Part shown: piece after piece, positions 24,062 through 35,868 of the stretch
Layout: the number at the start of each line of letters is the position of its first letter
How positions within the stretch are numbered: the first letter of the stretch is position 1
Assembly (NCBI GenBank): GCA_963920705.1
Contig: OY987237.1
Span: 9,888,601 to 9,952,600 of the forward strand
Source: Odiellus spinosus
Lineage: Eukaryota > Arthropoda > Arachnida > Opiliones > Phalangiidae
DNA: 64,000 nt
Direction of reading: 5' to 3'
The notes under the pieces: generated by a model
Database searches by the model: none
Told to the model about the DNA's origin: nothing
Seen by the model: only the letters and a program-made list of their open reading frames with translations
Translations under genes and position numbers: made by a program

Positions 24062-24178
24062 ATTCCCTAGATAAATTTAAAATAATAAAATTTACATGAG
24101 CCACTCTTTAAAGATTATTCCTCTACTGATAGAAATCGAGCAAAAACCCAAAAATGACCCCTATCTTAAAATGGTCGT
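24062..24178 (-). mobile_element. R4 element copy D
   Basis: On the minus strand this reads CCATTTTAAGATAGGGGTCA, TTTTTGCTCGATTTCTATCA, then GTAGAGGAATAATCTTTAAA, GAGTGGCTCATG and ATCTAGGGAATGCCTTCTTT. It is the unexpanded R4 organisation away from the 1.4-2.5 kb cluster, so R4 is dispersed. Confidence 0.7.
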
Positions 24179-24586
24179 ATCTTTTCTCTACTATCTCGCG
24201 TCTTAAACCTAAAACTCGTCAAATTTCGATCAATTGCTTATTTAGCAATTGTCCCTCACGTTATTTAGTAAAAAGGCGGTGTCAAATATCTTCTCTTTAT
24301 TCCGTTCCAAGAGATGGTTCTTGTAACTACTTTTATAATATAAGTGTTTAACTTTGTGTATTAATTCGCGTATGGTTTCGTTAGTTTGCAAAGTAATATT
24401 GATCAAAAGTAAAGCAGTATAAAGATTGGATGGGCGTGGTACTTCAAAATCTTGTCGGCCAAGGAAGGTAGAATGGAAGACATAACAGATAAGGATTACC
24501 TATAATTTGAGCCAGTATTGTTGCTGTACTTTTCTTTTTATTTTTTTTTTTCTTTTGAAAACTGAGACAAATTGATATACACAATG

Positions 24587-24920
24587 TTAAAGTAATGCTG
24601 TCACAGTTCGAAGGTGACACTTCTTAAGAATAAAAACCAATATTTAAAATTTTATCTTATAGTTGACGCGATTAAAAAAAAATAAATCCGCATAGTAGAA
24701 TTTGTGGGATAAAAACGTAATTTACGATAGATAAAGGGAGGACTTTCTATATAATCTATATTAAGTTTTTCCCGAAAAACACCGCGCGTAAGCAACCATA
24801 TCACGTGCAAGAAGGCGGAGAATAAATCAACTGTTTTCTCTATAAAAGCCCCGCGACCACAAACATGAAGTTTGGTATCTTTTTATAAGTATGCTTTGAA
24901 TTGTTTTTTATAGATATATC
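24587..24920 (+). mobile_element. R2 MITE, diverged copy
   Basis: This starts TTAAAGTAATGCTGTCACAG, then carries TATTAAGTTTTTCCCGAAAA, AACCATATCACGTGCAAGAA, GGCGGAGAAT and CGCGACCACAAACATGAAG. These follow the block order of the complete R2 at 40935-41272. Confidence 0.65.
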
Positions 24921-25158
24921 GGGAAATGGTCCTTATAATTAATTCTAATATGAAATAGGTTTCAGCTTCACTTTCAATATCATGTAGATTGTCTTTGGCT
25001 TGGAGCCAATAATTGATAAGCTATAGAAATTAAGAGATGGATGAGACTAATAACGCGCTATCTTTGCTTCAATATGCATATTTCTTCTAAGCTATGGACA
25101 CACATGAAGGTCTGAGAAGGTGAACACACAAAACTGTTTATTTTTTTCCTAGATGTAA

Positions 25159-25200
25159 TTAAAGTGAAGCTGTCACCATTTTAGTATCATTATTAGTTAC
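25159..25200 (+). mobile_element. R2 MITE, end fragment
   Basis: TTAAAGTGAAGCTGTCACCA followed by TTTT matches the R2 left terminus. Similarity is lost after about 40 bp. Confidence 0.5.
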
Positions 25201-26860
25201 AACTCAAGCCTTCTTGTACTTGAAATATCTTCATGGTATCAGAAGTCTATAAAAAAATAAACTTTCGGAGGAATTAAGTTTCAGTTGGGTGCTGAGCTCA
25301 AAAGCAAATTTTGCAATATAGTCCATGTACTAACAGAGACATTAATTCATACTAAGGTTTTTAAAAGTCTACACTGCGAGTGCCTTTAAGTATCTATGCG
25401 CTCCTGAATAATATTAAATTTTGATCCATATCACGAACAAGCAGTTCAGAATTCCACATAACGATAAACTAAGACGTATGAAATTCAGTGCCAGTTTAGA
25501 TATTCACATTTCCTGTTAGCGTTTGTCGAATTTTCGTATGAACTAGAATTCAATGATTTTTTTTAATGGCGCAGGATAACATTATCTCTTATCCACTTCC
25601 AGTAACAAAAACTGATTTTAATAACCTTGGTATGAATTAATGTCACTTAAAGCCCCGTTTTCAATCAACTTTTTTCAAGCTTTTGTTTTCGTTTTTCGCA
25701 AGAAGTGTTTCCTCTCTTTTCTAGGTCTCTTTCGTAGTGGAAACTAAGCTTTACAATTAGACCAATGTTGTTGAAAAGTTTTCTAGTATTATTTCGAGTA
25801 TAAGCCAGAGAAAGTACAAGTAAATTTACATTTTTGAGAGCCTTTAATTGACTCCTTTTCAGGGATGGTAGGTTTTTAATACAGTCTGTTAGTTTTAACT
25901 TTTTTACCAGTATACGCTCAACACCCATAAGAAACAAAGACTTAGTGGGATGGGTTCGTTCCTCAACTCGTGAGAGAAATGGCTGTTCCACCCCTGACCA
26001 ATTGAGTCGAGTCTTTCGTGGCAGCCCATCCCTTTTCCACTTTGGGTTGCGCTCCTTTTTTTCTATCGTCGTCGTGTCTCTATAAATTCGCTAAATATGA
26101 CTAATAAGAAAATTAAGCCTTCGCTCTTTCGTCGTATACCTTGGCGTATTATCACGATTATATAACTATGTCGTATCCCCTCCTTCTCTCGCGACGCTGT
26201 AGTCATTTGATTAATGAACTGAGGTACTTTTTTTATAGGTTAAGCCCTACGGGATAATAAATCTAATCTAAGCCGCTTTTATATATTAAAATAAATGGGA
26301 TTATTGAATTTGTCGCTGGGCTATTTTAGCTATCCTTTTTTTTTTTGCCGTATGGTAAGGCTTTGATGCTTTGATATTAAATTATACACGCGAGATAAAG
26401 CTTAATTTTATTGACTTAAAAAGCATGAACGCCGTAGTACTCTATAAAATGAAGGACTTGAAATTCCCAGGTTGTTGGCGGCTGACAAAAAGGCTCGAAC
26501 CAAGTGGCAGAATTAAGATTATTTTATTTTTGAACAATTTCCCAGTATATTTCCCCCGTTCTCAAATGAAAAGTTATCATACATTGCTGTACAAGTACTC
26601 TTTATTAACTGACAGATGTGTAGTGACCTCTATTGAAAATGAAAGATACGGAACATTTGGAAAATGTGTAATATCTGTGAAACATTGCAGTTTTTAAGAA
26701 ATGATAATTTATTATTTAGATCTGTCTGTTTGGTCGTGGGAAAATTGTTCTATCATCTATGTTTTCTTGTATTAAAAATATTATCAGTAAAGGATCAGAC
26801 CAAAATTTCCCACCTATAGGTCCATGGATTATGAGAAATAGCTTTGAAAATTGGCATAAA
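25201..26860. other. Non-coding stretch, nothing recognised
   Basis: Two 108-codon frames (25665-25991 minus and 26371-26697 plus) are the longest non-repeat frames nearby. Neither has a motif I recognise and I do not call them genes. They could be tested for transcription. Confidence 0.35.
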
Positions 26861-27115
26861 TCATGGAAATATCAGGGAAACACATTGGCATTAAACATGG
26901 AAATTTCAAGTAATAAAAAATTATCATAAAACCGGAAATATCAAAGAATATTTAAGAAATTTGCATAAATCAGGGGAATGAGAGCAATGTACTTGGGCAT
27001 CAATTCCTTGATATGAGACATGTTACTAATTAATCATTTTTTAAAAACATAACTTGCACCACGAAATATCAGGAAATAATTAATGGAAAGATCAGGCTAA
27101 ATGATTTTCCCTATT
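26861..27115. repeat. Degenerate repeat of CATGGAAATATCAGGGAAA type
   Basis: Variants of an ATCA-GGAAA phrase recur irregularly: CATGGAAATATCAGGGAAAC, CATGGAAATTTCAAG, CCGGAAATATCAAAG, CATAAATCAGGGGAATG, CGAAATATCAGGAAAT and GGAAAGATCAGG. This may be the decayed end of an R9-like element or an old minisatellite. Confidence 0.5.
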
Positions 27116-30100
27116 TTAATGAACTGTGTAAGTTATCCGCCTAAGTGCGGAAAATATCTTAGCTACTTAATACATGCATATTACTGTCATATATTCCTAT
27201 AATCGTAACACCTATACCCTTTCATCGACATGTTTCCTTTGTATGTTATCTCGCGTCTACTTAATAATTAATTCACTCGACGTGATACATTTAATTACTA
27301 CCCGGAAGTTTAAACTCTAGTCTAAATGAGTATAGTTAGCAATTTTGAGGAATCGTGCGACTATTCGTAAACCAGGGCATGCAGTTAACCTTTTGACGAC
27401 TGTAGAAAGCGAGCTTAACATTTAAATGGGCTAAAGTATACAAGTTAAACCAACATTTATTTAATATTATTTCAAGATTTGAAATGAATCGTTTTAAACA
27501 TTTACGTATGTACGCGTCGTGAAACGAATGTTTACAAATTCAAATCTTAAATGATACACATTTCAGATTAAGTATATGCTTTGTTTGCTATAGTCTTAAG
27601 AAGAGGGCGGGAATCTAATATACTAAGATATGAAAGCTAATTGTTAATGAGCTTATGCGTATTTCGAATTCTAAAGAAGCCAACCTTCCTTATTATTAAA
27701 TTATTATAATATTTGCAAAGGGTGCGTACGTAACTGCGGGAGTTATATTATAAAGAGAGTTGGAAATTAAAATCATATAAGACAGAATATGAAACATTTT
27801 GTTTTAAAGTAGCTTATAGAAATGCAACCTGGCTCAGTTGATCTTGCGTCAAACACTTGAAAATCATTTTCAAGAAATCGAAAACATTCCCGAGGATGAT
27901 TTTGAGTTTGACGTCGTATGGTAGGACCTCCTTACTTGGTAAACTTCTAACTTGGTACACTGGGAGTGGCAGTAATGTATCTAGACTCGGGCCATAAGAT
28001 TACACGGCGCAGAATCCTTTTGTTTTTAAAATTTAGTTTTTAAAAATATTCAAGTTTGTTTCGTCTTAAAATATGAATTAGTGTTTAAAATGAATAGTTC
28101 GACTATTGTTCTATTTAGAACTAATAAAGAGAAATGCTCCCTACCATTGATTTAGATTTAGTGTACGGGTCAAGTCCCTTTCTCTCTTTTGGCCGCGTGT
28201 TGATAATGAAGTTAGTTTCATTTAGATATCCAATATATTTCCCTTAAAAACCTGTTGAAAATTTAACTGAAAATAGAGCTATTTCGAGTTGCAGTTGGCA
28301 ACGTGATTAAAGCTAGACTCCACCTGTTATCCCTAAGATTGTTTTACTTGGAAATAAATCTATCCTAGCTTTTGCGCTTACTGCCAACTGAGGGCGAAAT
28401 AAACGGTGGAACAAGTATTAATTCACGACCTTTTGAATTGTTAAAGGAAACTATATGGTGGGAAAGAGGTGTGTATGTGTAAAGATAGGGAGAAAATTGT
28501 TAAAACGATCTGTGCGCGGGGATGGGCGGAAAATTAGAATTCAACATCGTGTCTCTGGAGTGTAACAATCTATCAGGTCGGTAAATCGCGCCAAGGGGGA
28601 TCCCCGCGTCTTATCCCTAAGCGTATAAACAAGCCCGTTCGTCTAGAATCCTTTTGGTCTCGCCAGTCTCCATATAGTGAAAATTTCCAGGGAATAACCC
28701 AATCAATCTGTAAATCTTGTTCGAAGAGCAATAACTGAACGCCTTAATATTCGTGTGCAAATCTTAGACGAGAAATTATGTTAAAGAGGTAATGAAATGA
28801 ACAGCAATCCCATAATTTACAAATTATATTAATTTATTCGTCAAAACTTCAAAATCCAAAAAAATTATTATCATATCTTGTTTATTTTCTTATTTCAATT
28901 TCTTATTAAAAATTTAGCTTAATTTATGATTTTTATGAATTATAATCACTTCAATTTAAAATTAGTTTTGATCTCGTTAAAATCCTATTATTTTTAGATT
29001 TATTTAATGAAATAAGTAATTAAATTAAAACTTAATTGATTCTAAACCGTTTTAATCATCATTTAATTGCGTTTCCATTGCGTCATTTAATCGGGATGTA
29101 ATCATTTTATTCAGGATTTAATCTTTTATAATCGACAAATGATGCGTACCTTATTATGGGATCATTTTCATTTAAGAACATAACTTATTTCTTCCTAAAA
29201 CATTATTGCGCCAACAATTGTAATCCGAAGCCATGATGTCTAAACAAATGTTTAATTATCTTATTCTATATTGTTCCAGGATATAGCTGAGATGGCAGAT
29301 ATACTTTCTAAAAATAAATACATAACAAAAGTTTGTATAGTGTGTGTATGAGGTCGGATTGGCGAATATTTTGTCTTAAGAGGGACTATCTAGCGATGCA
29401 TTGTATATAACTTCAATTTCATTCAATTCATGACTAAACCACGTTACCCCCTTTCTTCACCAGTAGACTAGCTCCATTCTTAAATATCAGCGTGAAGTTT
29501 CCGCGGTATAAGCTAGCGAGCCTAATTGTCTTTCTAGATCTGTAGGGGTTAAGTAAGATCGTGGCTTTTTACTTACTGAAAACCCCAATATATAGAGATT
29601 TTGTATATTTAACCGTGCCCAGAAATCATTAGGGGCTAAGACAATAGTGTATTTTAATCCCAAGGAGGCGCTTCACTCCTTATACCCACTATTTTCCCGC
29701 GCACCCTCGCCGCCTTCTCCTTCCGTAAACTTGGCGTAATTAATTGAGTCTCCTTAAGCTCTCGGCGAAGCGGTCTCGAAACCTATATTCCTTGCCTCTA
29801 GCTAGGTGAAACGGGGATCCCATAGAAAGTCTTAATAATTATACGATATAGTTGTTGAAACGTTATTTTGTGGATTAGTGCCGGGAAGGAATCCGCTTAA
29901 AAGCGCGCCCGCCGTGTACAACCGAATTGGTGCACCGTGATGGCGAGACCAACCAAAGAGAGCTGGCTGGGAGGGAGGGGTGGAGGATAACTTAAGCCGT
30001 TTAAACTCTCCGAGAAATCTTCGGCTGGCTGAAATTATACCGCTTCTTTGAAGGGATTGTGGAAAGGATAAAAATGTGAAGTTATTTCATTTTGGCGCAT

Positions 30101-30225
30101 TCTTTTATATTCCTTATCCCACGCTATATGCACTTTAAAAGGTATGAGGAATTTAGACAAGTGGGATACAAGGTGGAGGTAATGTCAAGGAATTAAATTA
30201 TTATTGTTTAATGGTCAATGCGATG
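27116..30225. other. Long non-coding stretch, one small hairpin
   Basis: A possible hairpin sits at 27848-27914 (see findings). A very AT-rich patch covers about 28800-29150. No gene or repeat family is recognised in about 3.1 kb. Confidence 0.35.
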
Positions 30226-30230
30226 GAAAA

Positions 30231-30540
30231 TGACAGTTGGGATACGAGGTGGGCAGTGCCAGGTAATTGGACAATTGGGATACGAGGTGGGCAGTGCCAG
30301 GTAATTGGACAATTGGGATACGAGGTGGGCAGTGCCAGGTAATTGGACAATTGGGATACGAGGTGCACAGTGCCAGGTAATTGGACAATTGGGATACGAG
30401 GTGGGCAGTGCCAGGTAATTGGACAATTTGGAGGTGGGCAGTGCCAGGTAATTTTACAATTGGTGTAGGAGATGAAAAATGCCAGGTAATGGGGAAATTG
30501 GTGAAGGTTTTGGTGAAGGGCGGGTAATTGAACAATTTGT
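30231..30540. repeat. 38-bp minisatellite, about 6 units plus degenerate flank
   Basis: The unit contains GGGATACGAGGTGGGCAGTG and CCAGGTAATTGGACAATT. Successive starts are at 30241, 30279 and so on, giving a 38-bp period. Central units are nearly identical; one has GCACAG for GGCAG near 30363. From about 30426 units are shortened and altered. Because 38 is not a multiple of three, the repeat is open in rotating minus-strand frames (30208-30625), which are not genes. Confidence 0.95.
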
Positions 30541-31256
30541 AATTGTAAAAGGCTGGAAAAATTCGAGGAATTAAAAATTTGTCACTTAAAGGTTTTTCAA
30601 AATGATAATTATGGCAAGGAATCAATGAAATAGATTTTCTTTCTCACCATCCCTTTTTGGATGGTCGCCTTAGCTTGGACCTTAGCAAAGGCTAGGTCTT
30701 TACACAACAAGTGTTCCGCTATATATCCTAAAGGACTTTTATACTTGTTTTAAAGGCTTTCCCGCGTTAGGTACCTTCGGTCATTGGATATTTAATACAC
30801 AATGGTTAGTTCCAACCCCCCTGTTTCCTATGGCTCTCGGTGGATGGATACCTTTGGCGTCTTTATACTTAAGGGGTTTGAGAATCCCGCGCGTTTACTC
30901 GGCGAAAGCCTGTCTTTGTTATAAGGTGTTATAGATTAGGGTCTCGCTGGTTGACGTGATCTTATATATAAAGTCTAATTAGTAAACTGTTCACGCTGCC
31001 AGTTTTAACAATGTCCCACCTTTTCAAAATGTCTTTTATATACGCCCAGCACGCTGAATCAACCAGTTGCTATTTCGCCCTTTCTATTACAAAGATCAAG
31101 TGCGGCGAAAAATATTTTTGGCTATTAAAGATTCCTTTTCACGAGAGCGATTTACCAGAAACAAATACCGCGATTAGCGAGAAAAACACCATTAAATCGC
31201 GAGTGCGCTCGATATGGCAACTATCTACTTAACTTTGATTTTATCTCTCGCCCTTC
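30541..31256. other. Non-coding stretch, nothing recognised
   Basis: A 73-codon frame at 31011 has no motif. No repeat is assigned. Confidence 0.4.
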
Positions 31257-31400
31257 CAGGGCCGGATTAAGCGATTTGGCGCCCGGGGGCAAAATTTATA
31301 CGCGCCCCCTAATGTGAAAATCCAATATGCATCACGCCTTCACTCGGGGAAAAGACTTTAATTCATCGCGCCCAGAAATCATTTCAGATTAAAGTTATTA
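31257..31400 (+). mobile_element. R11 element fragment, hAT-like left end
   Basis: CAGGGCCGGATTAAGCGATT is followed by GGCGCCCGGGGGC and CGCGCCCCCTAATGTGAAAA. The left end matches 5661. CAGGGCCGG with GC-rich interior is a familiar type of invertebrate interspersed repeat. The right end was not found. Confidence 0.6.
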
Positions 31401-32625
31401 TTTTTTCTACGAATTTTCCGTAAACCTTTAGGCCTTTTAATTAATTTAATTTCTCAAGTTTGCGTGAATAAATTTGAGTTTCAGTCAAGCAAAAAATCAG
31501 ACCAATCATAAAATTATTACATCCTTAAAAAGTCATGAAATAAAATATTTTGGGGGCTTAATTTCGTTTAATGGAACACTTCACCTCTCTACTTCTGGTA
31601 TTATAGACAACATTTTTACGCTCTGTTGCTACTCATCTTTATATATATTTCAAAGTTTAGATATTTATAAATAGAACGTAAGATTTGCAATACGTACCTT
31701 TAAACTTATTGAAAGTTTTTGCTCGGGGATTAGCGTTGTTGGAAATCGTAAATATTTTCAGTTTTGCGACAATAGTACTAAGAAACCGGAAGGTTATCGC
31801 GAACGAACAGATTCCCGTGTGTGTGTATGTGATCAGAGAGTAGCTACTCCAGAACCACAATCTCAAAATTACTCGTCAATCCGCACGATGGGCGTGTTAG
31901 AGGAAAGTTATGGTGGGGCCAAAGATAATTTATTACACGTACCCTAATATTAGAAATGTCTGCTGTTCCGTGGTCACAGAGTCAGAGACACACCTCTACC
32001 TCTTAGCCAAATAAATCGTATTGTCGGAAACTTCGTAGGATCTGTGAAAACTCTTCCTGTTAAATTTCCATTTATTAAATGGAAAAGATAGAAATGGTGG
32101 CTAGTCTCTGGTGTGAATTTTGCGAGTATTTGTCTTTTGACTTAAATTAAAGTCGGTTATATAAGTCTTTAAATATTTGGCACGTAAAATCACAGATTCC
32201 CAAGGTCTCAAGTGGTTACAGATGTAATTAAATGAGAAATAAAAGTAACAAGGTGGCTAAATCCGTAAGGGAAGCCACACCCATCATATAAGCCGCACCC
32301 CACGAGAGGCAATTTGATTTTTTTGGAGAATTAAGTTTGTCAAATTTGTTTCGGTGAGAATAGAAACTTTTAATTTAAATTTGGGTGTTTTTTGTTGTTG
32401 TAAATTTTCGGAGACTAGATTTTTTTAAGTAGGAAATAAACATTAATCCATCTTTTTTAAGAAAGGAAATTGATATTGGGGTCTTGAAAGTTAATTTTTT
32501 TCCCTTAAATTGAATTCTAACAAAACTCGAGAAATTAAATTTTGTAACATCGATAACCGCCTCGTTAATGGCACGAAACCCTAACTGAACTTCACTTTGA
32601 ATGCCAACGGACATCGATATTGGCT
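31401..32625. other. Non-coding stretch, nothing recognised
   Basis: There is a short GT-rich run near 31816. No gene or repeat is recognised. Confidence 0.4.
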
Positions 32626-32681
32626 ACTGTAGCTCTAATAGTAGAGCTGAAAGTTATGGCTTCAAATCCCTCGAGGGTGGA
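32626..32681 (+). repeat. Possible tRNA-derived fragment (A and B box-like)
   Basis: TAGCTCTAATAGTAGAGC near 32630 has a perfect 4-bp GCTC/GAGC D-arm-like stem and matches an A box. GGCTTCAAATCCC at 32658 resembles a B box. Only about 28 nt separates the box starts, too short for a tRNA with an anticodon arm, and the T stem pairs poorly. If real, it is a decayed SINE head or tRNA pseudogene. Confidence 0.25.
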
Positions 32682-33321
32682 TGCATGTTTAACATCTAAT
32701 CCGAAATTTGGTTACTAAAAACCATCTTAAATTTAATAATATTTATTTAAGACAAGAATGAAGCTAACCGCATAGGTACAACATTAGAAAGAATTAAATG
32801 ACCATTGTAAAAATCGTTAAATATAATTATTTACAATAACCCACTTCCAAGTTTTGTTATCATTTAATCATTAATGACTTATAAATGATTCTACCTTGAG
32901 TTGGCAGCGGGTCCAAAGCAGTACTCCCTTTATTATCTCTATTGAAAAAAAAGCAAAGTTTATCTTGATCCAGTCTACCAAATCATGGTGTAATAAAGTT
33001 ACTATAATGTTTATAGTGCAAATGTTTTTAATAACACAGTGTAAACGAACTTCTAAAATGAAATCTTCGTGTTATTATTCGGGTCCCGAGTTTATAACCA
33101 AATATTGTTGATAAGTTCAGAAGCGCTCGATATTAATGGACGCTCAAAATTTTAATCTAGTTAAAATAATAATACCATTACCATTAACGACGATGTTGGT
33201 TGAGAAATAGGGGGATTCGATAGAGAGAAAAAAAAAAATTCGGTTAAAATTGAGTTAAAAAAACCTTCATATATGAAATATGCCATTAAAACACTTTACT
33301 AGTGCCATAAGCCTTTTTATA
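32682..33321. other. Non-coding stretch, nothing recognised
   Basis: No gene or repeat is recognised. Confidence 0.45.
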
Positions 33322-33795
33322 TTTAAAGGTAGAGTTAAACAACGGAATAATTTTATCGACTCCTTCGACCTTTTAAAAATAAAAGCGTTATTAATTAATT
33401 AGAAAGTAAGTTTTGTTACTTGAGAGCGTATTTTCGGAGTAACATTTTAAGTCATTCCCTGAATTTGGCATTAATTTAAACGTAGAAATTATGGTACCCC
33501 TTCCTAAGGTCTTGAAGCGATGTTTTACGGATAACCCGGAAACCGAGGCTTAAAATAAGGCCTTTTTTCATTACATAAAGGCAGGAAAATTAAAGATATT
33601 AATTTAAAACCAAAAGTGTCCGTCATTGCAAGCGACCACCCTACCATCTGAAAACTCTTATGATTCTCGCGCAAACCGCTGGAAAATGAGTTTAAATAGT
33701 TAGGCTTAAGAGTCGCTTATTTTTGAGATAAATATGGGTAGATTTCAAGCCTATTTTCCGAGTAAATTAAAAATTGACTTGTAACTATTGATGTA
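33322..33795 (+). mobile_element. R1-like element, strongly diverged
   Basis: TTTAAAGGTAGAGTTAAACA and TTTTATCGACTCCTTCG at the left resemble the R1 left end. CAAGCCTATTTTCCGAGTAA at 33749 resembles the R1 right arm. The spacing suits R1, but most of the interior does not align. Confidence 0.35.
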
Positions 33796-34164
33796 AAGGG
33801 AGCCTGAATGAAAATCCAAATCCATATTTGGTTGATAAATCAGTAATACAGTAATAAAATAGTCCCTTTGCTAGAGTCAAATATTTTTTTACTGCGCTTA
33901 ATTACACCAAAATTAAGTTCTAAAGTTCGCCATATTTTAGCATGTTTTTACTTTAGGCAAATCGTGTGTTTTATTTATGGAGCCACGGTCTCCGTGACTG
34001 TCAAACAACGATAATTTGCTTACCTGGTTTTTTAGACGATAAAAAAAGTTTGGCGTTTCCTTACTGAGGTTGGCTCCTTCCTTTTGTAGTTCTTCGTCAT
34101 ATTCTGGACCCTAATTTTTGTTTTCAACTAATAAATCTCTGTAAGTCGCTGTTATTTTACTCCT
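33796..34164. other. Non-coding stretch, nothing recognised
   Basis: No gene or repeat is recognised. Confidence 0.45.
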
Positions 34165-34497
34165 TTAAAGGGAGAATGCAACCCAAGTGCTTTTTTTTAT
34201 CGATTCCCTATCGTTTAAATAGACCTAATCCAACAGTAAAAAAATTAAAACGAATATTATACTAGAAATAAATCTAGAACTTGCCATCAAAATAGGCTTA
34301 GCTGTATTCATGGAGATATTCTAAACTCCCCGTATAAGGACTAGCGACCAAATGGCATTGATCATTAGATCCTGCATTCCCATTTAAGAGCAAGTTAAAC
34401 TAAATATTTGTTTATTTTTAACTAGCGAATTAGGTAAATTTTAACGATGATGAATCAATAGAAAATGTATCGTTGTCGGGCTGCATTGTACCTTTAA
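34165..34497 (+). mobile_element. R1 MITE, TTAA on both sides
   Basis: The left end TTAAAGGGAGAATGCAACCC and right end GCATTGTACCTTTAA are inverse. The left arm has the usual ATCGATTCCCTATCGTTTAA and TAGACCTAATCCAACAGTA. The right arm is more diverged (AACTAGCGAATTAGGTAAAT). TTAA stands at 34165-34168 and 34494-34497. Confidence 0.8.
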
Positions 34498-35054
34498 GTT
34501 ACTGAGATTAAAGTAGGCTTAGCCCTTATGCGTGAAAGAACTGAAACCCTGTTGAATAAATAGTCACCACAGTTGAGGAAATATAAGAAACGTTTTATTT
34601 GTATTTTAAAAGCTTCATATGGCATAACATTCTATAGAATTTTCATCTATATAAGAACTTCTGTTCCAGGAGAGTTGTCGTAGTCGTAAAAGCTCATGCG
34701 TATTGATACAAGACGTTAGAAATTATAGATAAGAAAATAATCCGTATCAACTCTCTTTGAACAGGAATATATTGGAGGAAACCTTATCTATGTTAAACAA
34801 TAATGAGAACCATGGGTGGGATATATAAATTCAAAAATCAAAATTGGTTTACACCCCAACCACGAATCCGATACGCTTCGAGTTCTCGATACAAATTATC
34901 TTAAAGAGTTTGTTGCTCTGTTTTTGCCAGGTTGGTAAGAATCAGCTAGGCTAGATCGGTTTTGACGTCATTCAGTATTTTTTCCACAAAAGAAAAACCT
35001 TTTACTTCTTCCTTAATGACGTTTTCCCAAATTCTACGTCTTTACCAATATCTT
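34498..35054. other. Non-coding stretch, nothing recognised
   Basis: No gene or repeat is recognised. Confidence 0.45.
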
Positions 35055-35331
35055 TAGCTTAATCGATTTGAAACGGTAAAATCAAACCGATATTCAAATC
35101 GCCAGGAATCGTTTAAAGCGTCAAGTGTTCACGCGTTATCTTTATAAATCGATTTATTGTAGCTTCATCTATCGGTTGTTGAAACCGAATTGGTATGAAT
35201 CTGGTTCCCGAAGCAGTTTCGAGAAATCGAATCAAATCGATTCGAGAAAAGACAGTTTCTCGTTCGCACGACTCCAGCGAAATGTTTTGAAACGGTTTAA
35301 ATCGATTTCAAGGCCTAGTATGAACGCAGCT
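35055..35331 (+). mobile_element. R5 MITE, left end truncated
   Basis: TTAATCGATTTGAAACGG, AAATCAAACCGATATTCAAA and TAAATCGATTTATTGTAGCT are followed by GCTTCATCTATCGGTTGTTG and the right end GGCCTAGTATGAACGCAGCT. It aligns with 49461-49716 and, in reverse, with 62745-63008. The 77-codon frame here is incidental. Confidence 0.8.
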
Positions 35332-35803
35332 ATTGTGTACCTGTTACAAATAGACTAATTAAAAATATAGCACGACTAACTCTTTAAGTAACGAGTTATA
35401 ATATTAATTTGAAATTTAAATAGAGGGAGCTGGGTCACCGCGAAAGGCCATTAAAAATTTTAATTAACAATCTTTCCTCGTAGTTAAACATTGAGGGGTG
35501 TAATGTACCCTAACGCGAAAAATGATATCTGGTTTCCACGAAGCGATCGAGTGCGTGATAATGAACTTATTTAGTTTATATTTCTATAATTTTTCTGGAA
35601 TTGTAATTATTAACCTTCTTCTCTACTGATTACCGGGAAAACAAATTTTAAGTCGAATTTTTCTCTTAAGTTAATTTTATGATAAAAAAAGATGCTCCAG
35701 GTTCAACCTAGCCATACTTAGTTACATAAAAATTATAATAAATTTGAGTCGACGCTCAGTTTATGTTAATTTCACTGTTATTTTTTATGATCCATGGAAA
35801 AAT
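35332..35803. other. Non-coding stretch, nothing recognised
   Basis: No gene or repeat is recognised. Confidence 0.45.
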
Positions 35804-35868
35804 CTGACACTCTTGAATTCGCTGTACACCTGAGTTCACTGAGTTCAGCTTTGACAGTGCATTGAGTT
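35804..35868 (+). mobile_element. R3 MITE, left fragment abutting the satellite
   Basis: TCTGACACTCTTGAATTCGC, TGTACACCTGAGTTCACTGA and GTTCAGCTTTGACAGTGCAT then TGAGTTC match the reverse complement of the R3 at 20077-20238. The next R3 bases should be GAACTCTTATG, but instead the satellite begins. No R3 sequence resumes after the array at 40898. Confidence 0.85.

Noticed and set aside
30208..30625. Minus-strand frames with repeated PITWHC/QLPGTAHL
   Set aside because: This is the 38-bp minisatellite read in rotating frames; no gene-like start or flanking conservation is seen.
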